Shown: one piece after another, positions 8,223 to 18,967 of the stretch
Numbering within the stretch: position 1 is the first letter of the stretch
Layout of the letters: every line of letters begins with the position of its first letter
Assembly: GCA_947476045.1 (NCBI GenBank)
Contig: CANJNZ010000004.1
Location: 42,491-106,490 of the forward strand
From: Chthoniobacteraceae bacterium
GTDB lineage: Bacteria > Verrucomicrobiota > Verrucomicrobiia > Chthoniobacterales > Chthoniobacteraceae
Length of the DNA stretch: 64,000 nt
Direction: 5' to 3'
Position numbers and translations under genes: made by a program
Notes under the pieces: model-generated
Told to the model about the DNA's origin: nothing
Databases searched by the model: none
What the model saw: the letters and a program-made list of their open reading frames with translations, nothing else

Positions 8223-9269
8223 CTATCCGAGCCGCAGCACTTGTGAATTGCTGACATCGGGCATCCAGTCGAGGTGCGTGGTTGTGATGATTTTCTGCGC
8301 GCCATCGGGCAGCGCTGCGAGCAATGCGTTGCGGCGCGCGGGATCGAGTTCGCCGAAAATGTCATCGAGCAGCAGCACCGGCGGCTCGCCGAAGTGGTGC
8401 TCCAGCAGTCTCGCCGCGCCGAGTTTCAGCGAGAGCACGAGCGTGCGTTGCTGCCCCTCGCTTGCGTCGTCGCTTGGGAGATTGTTGAGGAAAAACCGCA
8501 CGTCATCGCGATGCGGGCCCGTCGTCGTCTGGCGAAGTCGCGCGTCCTCCGTCTTTGCTACGGCTAGCGCGGCGGCGAAATCTCCAGCATCCCCGCGTGC
8601 ATACTCCAGACGAAGCGACTCGCGTTTTCCGCTGATGGCGTGATGCGCGCCATCGGCCTCGCCTTGCAACTCTTCGATCAACGCCGCACGCGCCGCACTC
8701 ACCGTGTTGCCGTGTTCGATGAGTGGCGCATCAAAAGCCGCAATCTCCCTCCAGCGCTGCGACGGCTGCTTCAGCAGGTGATTGCGCGACCGCAGCGCGT
8801 GCTCGAACGCCCGCAGCGAAGCCCGATACGTCGCGTCCCGCTGCACTGCCACGAAGTCGAGGAAGCGCCGCCTTTTCTCCGCCGAACCGCGCACCAGCTC
8901 GATGTCGTCATTGCCGAACCACATCACCCGCGCGATTTGCAGCCACTCGCGCGCCCCCGCCTGCTCCACGCCGTCGAGCGCCAGCTTCTTTTGTTGCGTG
9001 CCGTAGTAAAATTGCAGATGCCGTGCGCCAAAGTAGCCATCGGTCACAAAGCCTCGCCGCCCGTGCTGCACCACGCGCGCGAGCTGCGATACACGCGGCG
9101 ATTGCAGTCGCAGCAGGATGCACACAGCCTCCAGCAGCGAAGTCTTCCCGTGCGCATTCGGCCCGATGATGAAATTCACGCCCGGCGCAAACTCCGCCTC
9201 AAACTGCTCAAAGCAGCGGAAGTGGCGCAATTGCAGCCGCGAGATGGAATTGTTGGCGTTGGAACTCAT
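8223..9269 (-). CDS. recF: DNA repair ATPase RecF
   Basis: 348 residues of the SMC-like ABC ATPase RecF, which binds gapped DNA and helps load RecA. The Walker A is GPNAHGKTS (residues 36-44). The signature region reads SEGQQRTLVLSLKLG, and Walker B/D-loop reads LLLDDIFGELD. TTGPHRDDVRFF is another RecF hallmark. Length fits the family (about 350-370). The classical dnaA-dnaN-recF neighbours are absent here, so recF stands outside that cluster. The gene runs opposite to the secretin-like gene at 9464. Confidence 0.93.
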   Translation of the reverse strand: MSSNANNSISRLQLRHFRCFEQFEAEFAPGVNFIIGPNAHGKTSLLEAVCILLRLQSPRVSQLARVVQHGRRGFVTDGYFGARHLQFYYGTQQKKLALDGVEQAGAREWLQIARVMWFGNDDIELVRGSAEKRRRFLDFVAVQRDATYRASLRAFEHALRSRNHLLKQPSQRWREIAAFDAPLIEHGNTVSAARAALIEELQGEADGAHHAISGKRESLRLEYARGDAGDFAAALAVAKTEDARLRQTTTGPHRDDVRFFLNNLPSDDASEGQQRTLVLSLKLGAARLLEHHFGEPPVLLLDDIFGELDPARRNALLAALPDGAQKIITTTHLDWMPDVSNSQVLRLG

Positions 9270-9463
9270 GCCTGTCTGCCGGTCGTCATTATAGAGCGCA
9301 TCGGTTTATAGCTGCACATAGCTGGTCACAATTTCTCGCGCGAAGTGAAAAACGCACTTCCATCGCACATGGTATCAAAATGCTGAATGTGAATAATCAG
9401 TTCGTCGCTGTTTTGGGAGGCATGGTTTCTTGACGCAGTATCGGCATCCGGCAACGCTCGCGC

Positions 9464-10261
9464 ATGAACTTGTCTTCCCTGAGCAGCCCCGGTGTTGTTT
9501 TCTCCCGCGTCGTCATTTCAGCCGCAGCGCTGCTGATACCGCTTGCTGGCTGCAAGAAAGAGGAGGTGCCGCCGGTCGTAAAGCCGCAGCGTCCAATCAA
9601 CATCCATCTCGAAGCGCAGGTTTTCAGGCTGCCGCGTTCCGTGGCCGTCACGCAGGTATTCGACCAGCCAAAGAATACGGACTACTCTGCTGTTCTCAAG
9701 CAAGTGCAGGCGCTCGTCGCCGATAAGAAGGCAGTTTTGGTAGCCACCCCTTCGGTTACCACAGCCAACGGTAACAGAACGGTTGTAGAATCCATTTTGG
9801 AACATCGTTATCCAACAGAATTCCAAGCGCCGCAAATTCCACAGCAGATGGGGGCGGCTGAACCTTCTCCCAAAAAGACGACAACGACGACGAAAACGAC
9901 GACCACCTCGGTGACCGTTGAGACAAAGTCAGCCTTTCCTGTGACTCCAACGACGCCAACAGCCTTCGAAACACGGAACGTGGGAATAACGCTCGAATGC
10001 GAACCCGTTTATGCAAAGGAGTTCGACATGATTAGCTTCCAAGTGGCGATTCAGACCACCTCGTTTCAAGGGAGCATCAAATATCCGGGCGAAAATGGCT
10101 CCGAGGTCGAGCAGCCTATATTCTAAACTGAAAAGATTACCACCAATGTGACTGTCAAAAACGGCGGCGTCGCGTTTCTCGGCACTACCGAGCCGGACAA
10201 GGCGCAGAACAAGAATGAGGATATGACCGACTTGGTCTTCTTCCGTGCCACGACTCGATGA
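9464..10261 (+). pseudogene. Secretin-like lipoprotein gene interrupted by an in-frame TAA
   Basis: The first ORF (9464-10123) encodes 220 residues with a lipoprotein signal (LIPLAGC) and secretin-domain features. ATPSVTTANGNRTVV corresponds to the family's 'TPrVtt..g' strand and FETRNVGITLECEP to the beta-barrel strands. A Thr-rich linker (TKTTTT) sits at about 140. A TAA at 10124-10126 interrupts it. The same frame continues for 44 codons, reading TEKITTNVTVKNGGVAFLG, which matches the next conserved secretin strand, and ends at TGA 10261. The uninterrupted protein would be about 265 residues, like a type II/III secretion or pilus secretin fragment. It is called a pseudogene or a sequencing error. 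The 220-residue product lacks the last strands. Confidence 0.7.
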
Positions 10262-10339
10262 ACTGAGCGCCCGGGCAAATCGCAGCCCGCAACTCTCCAC
10301 TTGGCGCGGGGCTTGTGACTGCCGATAGTCCGCGCCTCG

Positions 10340-11608
10340 ATGCAAACATTGCCAGGATTCCGCGACTTTTTTCCCGACGACTGCGCACGCAGGAACTACA
10401 TCCTCGATACGTGGCGGGCGGTCGCGCGCCGTTATGGCTTCACGGAATACGACGGGCCGGTCGTCGAGTCGCTCGCGCTTTATGAAAAGAAGAGCGGCGG
10501 CGAATTGGTCGGCCAGCTTTTCACCGTGGGCGCGGTCGCCGATCCCGGCGCTGCAAAGGGCGCGCTGCGGCCCGAGATGACGCCGACGCTCGCTCGTATG
10601 GTCGCGGCGCGGGAGCGCGATTTCAAAAAGCCGATGAAGTGGTTTTCCGTGCCGAGTTGCTTCCGCCACGAACGCCAGCAACGCGGAAGGCTGCGCGAAT
10701 TTTACCAGCTCAACGTGGACATCCTCGGCGAGGCATCGCCCGCTGCGGATGCGGAGTTGATCGCCGTGCTCGTGGATACGCTGCGTGCGTTCGCGCTCAC
10801 GGAGCGGGATTTTGTCGTGCGCCTCAGCAGCCGCACCGCGTGGCAGCAGTTTTTCATTCAAAATGCGAAGCGCGCCGACGGAGCCGCGCTCACTGCCGAG
10901 GACGAATATGAGTTTTTCCAAATCGTGGATAAAGCCGAGCGCTCCTCGCCGGAGAAGACCGATGCGGCGCTCGCGAAGTTTGGCCTCAACGCCGCGCAGG
11001 TGCTCGCGTTCATGCGCAGCAAGGAGCCGACTGCCGAGCTTGCGCCGATTCTCGCCGATCTCGCCGCGCGCGGACTCGGGGCGTTCGTGGAGGTGGACTA
11101 CGCCATCGTGCGCGGCCTCGCCTACTACACTGGCGTGGTTTTCGAGGTCTTTGATCGTGCTAAGACCGAGCGCGCACTCGCCGGCGGTGGACGCTACGAC
11201 GGGCTGCTCGCGCTGATGAGCGACGGAAAAGTGAATATGCCCGCACTGGGCTTCGGCATGGGCGACGTGGTGCTCGCCAATATGATCGCCGACACGCCCG
11301 CAGCGAAGGCGCAACTCGAAGCGTGGCTCGCCCGCGAGCGTTCGTGCGAGGTGTATGTCGTCATCGCGAAGGAAGAGCTGCGCCCGCAAGCACTCGCGCT
11401 CGTGCAGGAGCTGCGAGAGGCCGGTCATCGCGTGGATTTCCCGCTCACCTCCGCGAAGGTCGGCAAGCAGTTCCAGAACGCGGAGAATCTCGGTGCGCGC
11501 CGTGCCGTTGTGATCGGCGAAGAGTGGCCGCAGATGAAAGTGAAGACGCTCGCCACGCGCGAGGAAGTGCTGATCGCACGCGAAAATCTCGTGTCGCAAC
11601 TCGGCTGA
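10340..11608 (+). CDS. hisS: Histidyl-tRNA synthetase
   Basis: 422 residues of a class II synthetase that charges tRNA-His. Motif 2 appears as FRHERQQRGRLREFYQLN, the histidine-A motif as RGLAYYTGVVFEVF and motif 3 as GGGRYDGL. LRPEMTPTLARMV corresponds to the ATP-binding segment. The C-terminal 90 residues (about 330-422) have the alpha/beta anticodon-binding fold, so this is HisS and not the regulatory paralogue HisZ. It follows the interrupted secretin-like gene by 78 bases and converges on the class IV aminotransferase gene with a 6-base gap. Confidence 0.92.
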   Translation: MQTLPGFRDFFPDDCARRNYILDTWRAVARRYGFTEYDGPVVESLALYEKKSGGELVGQLFTVGAVADPGAAKGALRPEMTPTLARMVAARERDFKKPMKWFSVPSCFRHERQQRGRLREFYQLNVDILGEASPAADAELIAVLVDTLRAFALTERDFVVRLSSRTAWQQFFIQNAKRADGAALTAEDEYEFFQIVDKAERSSPEKTDAALAKFGLNAAQVLAFMRSKEPTAELAPILADLAARGLGAFVEVDYAIVRGLAYYTGVVFEVFDRAKTERALAGGGRYDGLLALMSDGKVNMPALGFGMGDVVLANMIADTPAAKAQLEAWLARERSCEVYVVIAKEELRPQALALVQELREAGHRVDFPLTSAKVGKQFQNAENLGARRAVVIGEEWPQMKVKTLATREEVLIARENLVSQLG

Positions 11609-11614
11609 GCGGGT

Positions 11615-12391
11615 TCAGCGCTGCGCCATTTCCGCAGCGAGCTTAGGGCTGATGCTTCGGGGGCCGAGCGGGCGGCCTTCGAGCGTGGAGATGGGCATCA
11701 CGCCGAGCCAGGAGTTCGTGAGGAAAATCTCGTCTGCCTTCAGCACATCCTCGCGGCGCAGTCTGCGTTCGGTGACTTTGCGCCGGGCGATGACCCACTC
11801 GCGCACCACGCCCAGCCTGCACCCGGACGCGCGCGAAGGCGTGAGCACACGTTCGCCGTTAACGAGAAAAACATTCGCGCAGCAAGCTGAGATGAGTTCG
11901 GCGTGGTCGTTGAAAATGAGCGCTTCATCGAGATTACGGGCGCGGACCTGTGCGAGCGCGTCGCAATTAAACCAATAGTTTGCCGTCTTCAGTCCGCTGA
12001 AAAGCGGCCTGTGGTTGTCATCATGAAAACCGATGTCCCAGCTCGTCTCCTTCTCCGGCTCGCGCGGCTCGATGAATAGAAAAACGCGAGGAGCTTGTGG
12101 GGGTGCGGACGGAGCGCCGTCGCCCGCCGTCACATAGATGCGCGCGAAGCCATCCATCCCCGCCGTTTCAAAAACCTCCTGCGCTGCTGCGATGGTATTT
12201 TCCTCCACGACAAAATCTCGTTCCGCACACGCGGCTAGCAATCGTTGCTGATGCTGTGCCCAAAAATCCGCCCGTCCATCCCGCACACGCACGCTCTCGA
12301 AAAGCGACATGCCGTAGCGAAAACCACGGTCGCTCAGTGGCAGGCTGGTCGCCGGTTCGAAGATGTTTCCATTCCAAAGCCAGCCCTTCAT
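11615..12391 (-). CDS. Class IV PLP aminotransferase / aminodeoxychorismate lyase-like
   Basis: 258 residues of the fold-type IV PLP family. It has LSDRGFRYGMSLFESVRV near the N-terminus, a Lys in SGLKTANYW as the likely PLP lysine, DEALIFNDHAELISACCANVF and the closing FLTNSWLGVMPI. The family includes 4-amino-4-deoxychorismate lyase (PabC), branched-chain aminotransferase and D-amino acid aminotransferase. The length and N/C motifs fit PabC best. A pabB gene lies elsewhere in the window (60703), so both folate p-aminobenzoate steps may be encoded nearby. Its start is 4 bases from the stop of the upstream regulator gene. Confidence 0.8.
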   Translation of the reverse strand: MKGWLWNGNIFEPATSLPLSDRGFRYGMSLFESVRVRDGRADFWAQHQQRLLAACAERDFVVEENTIAAAQEVFETAGMDGFARIYVTAGDGAPSAPPQAPRVFLFIEPREPEKETSWDIGFHDDNHRPLFSGLKTANYWFNCDALAQVRARNLDEALIFNDHAELISACCANVFLVNGERVLTPSRASGCRLGVVREWVIARRKVTERRLRREDVLKADEIFLTNSWLGVMPISTLEGRPLGPRSISPKLAAEMAQR

Positions 12392-12395
12392 GGCG

Positions 12396-13811
12396 TTACT
12401 GGATGTTGAGTTCGCGCGTGATGCCGAAACGTTCGAGGCGTTTGCGGAGCGTGGCGCGAGTCATGCCGAGGAGCTTGGCGGCCTGCACCTGATTGCCCTT
12501 CGTCTCGCGCATGGCGTGGACGGTGAATTCGCGCTCCAGCCACGGGATGAGTTCGATGCTGGCGTCCGCCTGCGCTGCGCGCAGCAGCACTTCGATGGCG
12601 GCATCCTTGGTGAGTGCAGTGGCCGGGGTGTCGGCTGCATTCGCACCGAGCGGGATGTCCTTCGGCAGCAGGATGTCGCTTGTGGCGAGTAGGCACGCGC
12701 GCTGGATGGTGTTTTCCAATTCGCGCACATTACCGGGCCAGTTGTGCGCTTCGAGCACGCGGATGGCGTCTTCGCTAAGTTTGAATTTTGGCAGACGCTT
12801 CTCCGTGGCGACTCGCTGCACGAAATATTCGGCGAGCAGCCGGATGTCCTCCACACGCGCGCGGAGCGGCGGGAGCTGGATGCGGACGACATTCAGCCGG
12901 TAGAATAAATCTTCGCGGAAACGTTTCTCGGAGACTTCATTTTCAAGTTGTTTGTTCGTCGCGGCGATGATGCGCACGTCGGTCTTGATCGTGGTGTTTC
13001 CGCCGACGCGGGAGAATTCGCCGTTTTGCAGAACGCGCAGGATTTTTCCCTGCAAGGAAAGCGGCATGTCGCCGATTTCATCGAGGAACAGCGTGCCGCC
13101 GTCGCTCTGCTCGAAGCGCCCTTCGCGCTGTGTGGCCGCGCCGGTGAACGCGCCTTTTTCGTGTCCAAAAAGTTCGCTCTCCAAAAGCTGCTCGGGAATT
13201 GCCGCGCAGTTGATCGCGACGAAGGTGCTGTTGTTGCGCGGCGAGTAGTGGTGGATGGCGCGGGCGACGAGTTCTTTGCCAGTGCCGCTCTCGCCGGTGA
13301 TCATCACGGGTGCGTCCGAACCAGCGACGCGGCCAACGAGTTTGAAGACCTGCTGCATCGGATCGCTCTGGCCGACGATGCTGTCGTTGTGCTGCTCGAC
13401 GGTAAGCTGCGGGCGCGACGCCTTGGCCGCGCGCATTTGCGCCTGCTCCTTGAGCGCGGAGTCCACGACCATTTTGAAATTAAACGGCAGCTTGTCCTTC
13501 GTGACGAAATCGAACGCACCGAGCTTCATCGCCTCTATGACGGTTTGCGTGGTGGAGAACTGGCTGATGAGCAGAATGGACGCAGAGGGATCGCGTTCGC
13601 GGACACGCGAAAGCAATTCCAGCCCGCTGAAAGGCTGCACGTGCGTGTCGGTGACGATGAGATCCGGGTGCTCGCGCTGTGCGATTTTTTGCGCCTCGTC
13701 CGCATGGGTTGTGGAAAGCACGCGCAGATCCGCAGCGGTGAGTTGCTTCACCGCCCACGCGAGGAAATCGGTGTCTGGATCTACGACGAGAACTGTTTGG
13801 CCTTTGGCCAT
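12396..13811 (-). CDS. NtrC-family sigma-54-dependent response regulator
   Basis: 471 residues in three parts. The receiver domain (1-120) has acidic residues at 11-15, the phospho-acceptor Asp55 (LIVTD) and Lys105 (FVTKDK). The AAA+ domain (about 145-385) has Walker A GESGTGKE (173-180), the sigma-54 loop GAFTGA within FGHEKGAFTGA and Walker B FLDEIGDM. The C-terminal Fis-type helix-turn-helix reads QAAKLLGMTRATLRKRL. It would activate sigma-54 promoters after phosphorylation. No histidine kinase gene is adjacent, so the partner is unknown. uppS lies 27 bases upstream on the same strand. Confidence 0.92.
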   Translation of the reverse strand: MAKGQTVLVVDPDTDFLAWAVKQLTAADLRVLSTTHADEAQKIAQREHPDLIVTDTHVQPFSGLELLSRVRERDPSASILLISQFSTTQTVIEAMKLGAFDFVTKDKLPFNFKMVVDSALKEQAQMRAAKASRPQLTVEQHNDSIVGQSDPMQQVFKLVGRVAGSDAPVMITGESGTGKELVARAIHHYSPRNNSTFVAINCAAIPEQLLESELFGHEKGAFTGAATQREGRFEQSDGGTLFLDEIGDMPLSLQGKILRVLQNGEFSRVGGNTTIKTDVRIIAATNKQLENEVSEKRFREDLFYRLNVVRIQLPPLRARVEDIRLLAEYFVQRVATEKRLPKFKLSEDAIRVLEAHNWPGNVRELENTIQRACLLATSDILLPKDIPLGANAADTPATALTKDAAIEVLLRAAQADASIELIPWLEREFTVHAMRETKGNQVQAAKLLGMTRATLRKRLERFGITRELNIQ

Positions 13812-13838
13812 GAAGGTATGTGTTTGGTTGCGCTGCGA

Positions 13839-14540
13839 CTATAGCCCGCCGAATCGGCGCTCCCGCTTTTGAAACTCTGCGACGGCTGCACGCAAGTCCT
13901 CTTTGCTGAAGTCGGGCCAAAATTTCGGCGTGATATAAAATTCGGAATAGCTGAGCTGCCAGAGCAGGAAGTTGGAAAGACGCATCTCGCCGCTGGTGCG
14001 AATGAGCAGGTCAGGGTCGGGATATTCTGCGGTGTAAAGATGGGCGCTGATGGTTTCTGGGGTGATGGTTTCTGGGGTGATGGTTTTTGGGTCGAGCGCG
14101 GCGGTGCAGATCGAGCGGACGGCGTCTGTGATTTCGGTGCGCGAGCTGTAGTTGAGGGCGAGAATGAGCGTGGTGGCCTTGTTGTCCGCTGTGGCTGCGA
14201 TGGTTTCGCGGAGTTTTTGCTGCGTGCTTTCCGGCAGCTCGTGAGTGCGCCCGATGGTGCGGAGGCGGATGCCGTTTTTCATCATCGTCGGCAATTCATA
14301 CGCGAGGAAATGCTCCAGAATCACCCAGAGCCCGTTCACTTCCAGTTCGGGGCGTTTCCAGTTCTCCGTGGAGAATGCGTAGAGCGTGAGATATTCGACG
14401 CCGAGCGCCACGCATTCCTCGGTAACGGAGCGCACGGTTTCTACGCCGCGCTCGTGGCCTTTGAGACGCGGGAGCCCGCGATCCTTCGCCCAACGGCCAT
14501 TGCCGTCCATGATGATTGCGATGTGGCGCGGGATGCTCAT
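13839..14540 (-). CDS. uppS: Undecaprenyl diphosphate synthase (isoprenyl transferase)
   Basis: 233 residues starting MSIPRHIAIIMDGNGRWA. The catalytic Asp12 lies in MDGNGRWA. Other family motifs are RGVETVRSVTEEC, LTLYAFSTENWKRP, ALNYSSRTEI, PDPDLLIRTSGEMRLSNFL and the closing FWPDFSKEDL. It makes the C55 lipid carrier for cell-wall synthesis. An open reading upstream of this Met runs into purA and is not used. The coding sequence carries a 45-bp in-frame minisatellite, described separately. purA lies 5 bases upstream in the same direction. Confidence 0.94.
   Translation of the reverse strand: MSIPRHIAIIMDGNGRWAKDRGLPRLKGHERGVETVRSVTEECVALGVEYLTLYAFSTENWKRPELEVNGLWVILEHFLAYELPTMMKNGIRLRTIGRTHELPESTQQKLRETIAATADNKATTLILALNYSSRTEITDAVRSICTAALDPKTITPETITPETISAHLYTAEYPDPDLLIRTSGEMRLSNFLLWQLSYSEFYITPKFWPDFSKEDLRAAVAEFQKRERRFGGL
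14048..14092 (-). repeat. Three 15-bp tandem units inside uppS
   Basis: Three head-to-tail copies of a 15-bp unit (plus-strand TGATGGTTTCTGGGG) lie at 14048-14062, 14063-14077 and 14078-14092. The first two are identical and the third differs at two bases. Because the unit is a multiple of three it adds the repeated peptide TITPE without breaking the uppS frame. Confidence 0.9.
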
Positions 14541-14545
14541 CTCGC

Positions 14546-17243
<2,698 letters not shown>

Positions 17244-17273
17244 GCCAAGCGTGGCTCCCTCGGAGCACAGGCG

Positions 17274-18260
17274 TTAGCAAACCGGGACGATTCCTCCTGC
17301 TTCGACGAGGAAGGTGTCGCCATTGACTATCTGCGTGACGGGCAGTTTTTCGCCGGATGTGCGCCGCACGGGTGCCGGGTCCGCTTGCGTCGCGAGGAGT
17401 TGTGCGCGATTGCGCTCGACGGCCTTTTGCTGAAGCCAGCGTCCGGCCAACATGAGGAAGACAAACGTGGAGACGAAATCGAAATAAACGAAGCTGTGCG
17501 CACCTTTTCCCCACGCGTAAACGGAACCCAGCCACGCTGCGGCGAGCCCTATCGAAATCGGCAGATCAATATGCAGCACGCGCTGTCGCAGGCTGTGCCA
17601 CGTCCGCGTGAAAAAGTAGCTGCCGCCGATGATGAACGAGAGCGTCCCGAGGATGAGCGTGAGTTTGTGAAAGAGTTTCGCAAACGCAAAATCGTCGCCC
17701 ATTCCGCAATAGCGCGGCAGCGTGAACAGCATCGTATTCATCGCGAGCGCGGCACAGATGCCGAGGCGAATCACGAGCGCGCGATTGGTCGGTGTGTCGT
17801 TGTTGCCGGGAGGGCCGACGAGGTAGCCGAACGATTGCAGTTCGCGCGCAAACGCGACGACATCAAACACGCCCGGATGCCAGCGAAGTGTGATCTGCCC
17901 CATCGTGGAATCCACGCGGATGCTGAGTCCGCCCGCTTTGCGCGAGAAGAGCGTTTCGATGAGCCACACGCAGCCGATGCACGAGAGGCCTTGCAGTCCG
18001 AGTTGGAGCACGACATCCGGGCTTTTCTCGACGGCGCTCACGAGTTCCTCCAGCCACGTGTAGTCTCGCTTTTGGAAAACCAGCGGCTTCACCGGTTGCA
18101 CGCCGCTTTCCTGCAAATCGTAGAATTGTCCGAGACCGTTCTTCGCGATCAGGTCGTGGACAAACTGGCAGCCAGCACAGCAAAAATCCGGGCGGTGTTC
18201 CGTAGGGCGAAACGCCACGCCGCAATGAATGCAAGTGCGTTGGTCAATGGCAGCACGCAT
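17274..18260 (-). CDS. ccoI: CcoI/CopA-type copper P-type ATPase, N-terminal fragment
   Basis: 328 residues from MRAAIDQRTCIHCG. It starts with an N-terminal Cys-rich module (CIHCG, then CCAGC), followed by an HMA-like domain with GLSCIGCVW, four membrane helices and the start of the actuator domain ending GGIVPVC. The family continues with Asp-Gly at this point, but here the codons are TGC TAA. The remaining protein follows in frame (15936-17243). Starts up to 18305 are open. The chosen Met overlaps the SafE-like gene by 17 bases, in keeping with the tight overlaps across this operon. Confidence 0.85.
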   Translation of the reverse strand: MRAAIDQRTCIHCGVAFRPTEHRPDFCCAGCQFVHDLIAKNGLGQFYDLQESGVQPVKPLVFQKRDYTWLEELVSAVEKSPDVVLQLGLQGLSCIGCVWLIETLFSRKAGGLSIRVDSTMGQITLRWHPGVFDVVAFARELQSFGYLVGPPGNNDTPTNRALVIRLGICAALAMNTMLFTLPRYCGMGDDFAFAKLFHKLTLILGTLSFIIGGSYFFTRTWHSLRQRVLHIDLPISIGLAAAWLGSVYAWGKGAHSFVYFDFVSTFVFLMLAGRWLQQKAVERNRAQLLATQADPAPVRRTSGEKLPVTQIVNGDTFLVEAGGIVPVC

Positions 18261-18852
18261 GGAGCGGAAGTGTGGCGCGCCAGACGAGAACTCCGGCAGA
18301 GCCAAAGGCGAGCGCCTGCTGCATCCATCGCGCTGCTTTGGGAGACAGGCTGTGTTGTGCGTGCAGCGCGCGTGTCTGGATCAAAAACGGCAGAGGGATG
18401 GTGCCCGCCGCGAAGCATGCCATGTGCAGCGCGCCGCTCCACCATGTGCCGGTAAGCGCCGCCGCGCCGAACATGAGCCAGAGCGGGCCGCATGGCAGGA
18501 GTGGCGTGAGCCAGCCGAGCGAGCGATTCAGTTTCGCACGAAACAGCAGCGTCTTCACAAAGCGCGGTTGTGGGATTCGTTTTTCCAAACCAAGCCCGAG
18601 AACGATGAGCACAGCGGCAAATGCCCACGGGACGATGCGCGCTGTGCTGCCTTGGAGAAAGCCTGCGACCATTTGTCCTGCCGCGCCACACAGCGCGCCA
18701 GCGATCATGTAGGAAGTAAAACGCGTTGCGTGATATTCGGCCGGACGCACACGCATTGCACACGCGAGCGGGCCGCACATTGCGGTGCAATGCACGCTCG
18801 TCGCGAGTCCGGCTACCAGAGCCGCCAGCGGGGTGGCGATGTTAGTGTCCAT
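18244..18852 (-). CDS. TauE/SafE-like integral membrane protein of the cbb3 operon
   Basis: 202 residues with about six hydrophobic segments. It belongs to the SafE/DsbD-transmembrane-like group that often sits beside cbb3 assembly genes. The motif CTAMCGPLACAM in helix 1 and LLPCGPLWLMFGAAALTG in the middle are the two Pro-Cys repeats that define the group. The C-terminus is short and His/Cys-tipped (LHACCH). A role in copper handling or cbb3 assembly is inferred from position between a CcoH-like gene and CcoI. It overlaps both neighbours. Confidence 0.78.
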   Translation of the reverse strand: MDTNIATPLAALVAGLATSVHCTAMCGPLACAMRVRPAEYHATRFTSYMIAGALCGAAGQMVAGFLQGSTARIVPWAFAAVLIVLGLGLEKRIPQPRFVKTLLFRAKLNRSLGWLTPLLPCGPLWLMFGAAALTGTWWSGALHMACFAAGTIPLPFLIQTRALHAQHSLSPKAARWMQQALAFGSAGVLVWRATLPLHACCH

Positions 18853-18967
18853 TCTTGACCGGAACTTCCCGTTCTTTGTTGCGCACGGCGATTACCACCA
18901 TCGTGGTGATGCCAGCGATGAACACGACGTTTGCGACGATGAGCCAAATCCAGGGTCTTTGTTTCAT
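18842..18967 (-). CDS. 41-residue CcoH/FixH-like single-helix protein
   Basis: This short ORF encodes 41 residues, beginning MKQRPWIWLIVANVVFIAG. It has one membrane helix, then VVIAVRNKE and a short charged tail. The PW-W-I-N-F-A pattern resembles the membrane anchor of FixH/CcoH, but the periplasmic domain of about 100 residues is absent. Its ATG overlaps the ccoG stop (ATGA) and its end overlaps the SafE-like gene by 11 bases, so it is firmly embedded in the operon. Assignment as a reduced CcoH is inference. Confidence 0.7.
   Translation of the reverse strand: MKQRPWIWLIVANVVFIAGITTMVVIAVRNKEREVPVKNGH

Noticed and set aside
9929..11599. Minus-strand open frame of 556 codons opposite hisS
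   Set aside because: The hisS motifs are unambiguous on the plus strand, and the antisense product has no recognisable features.
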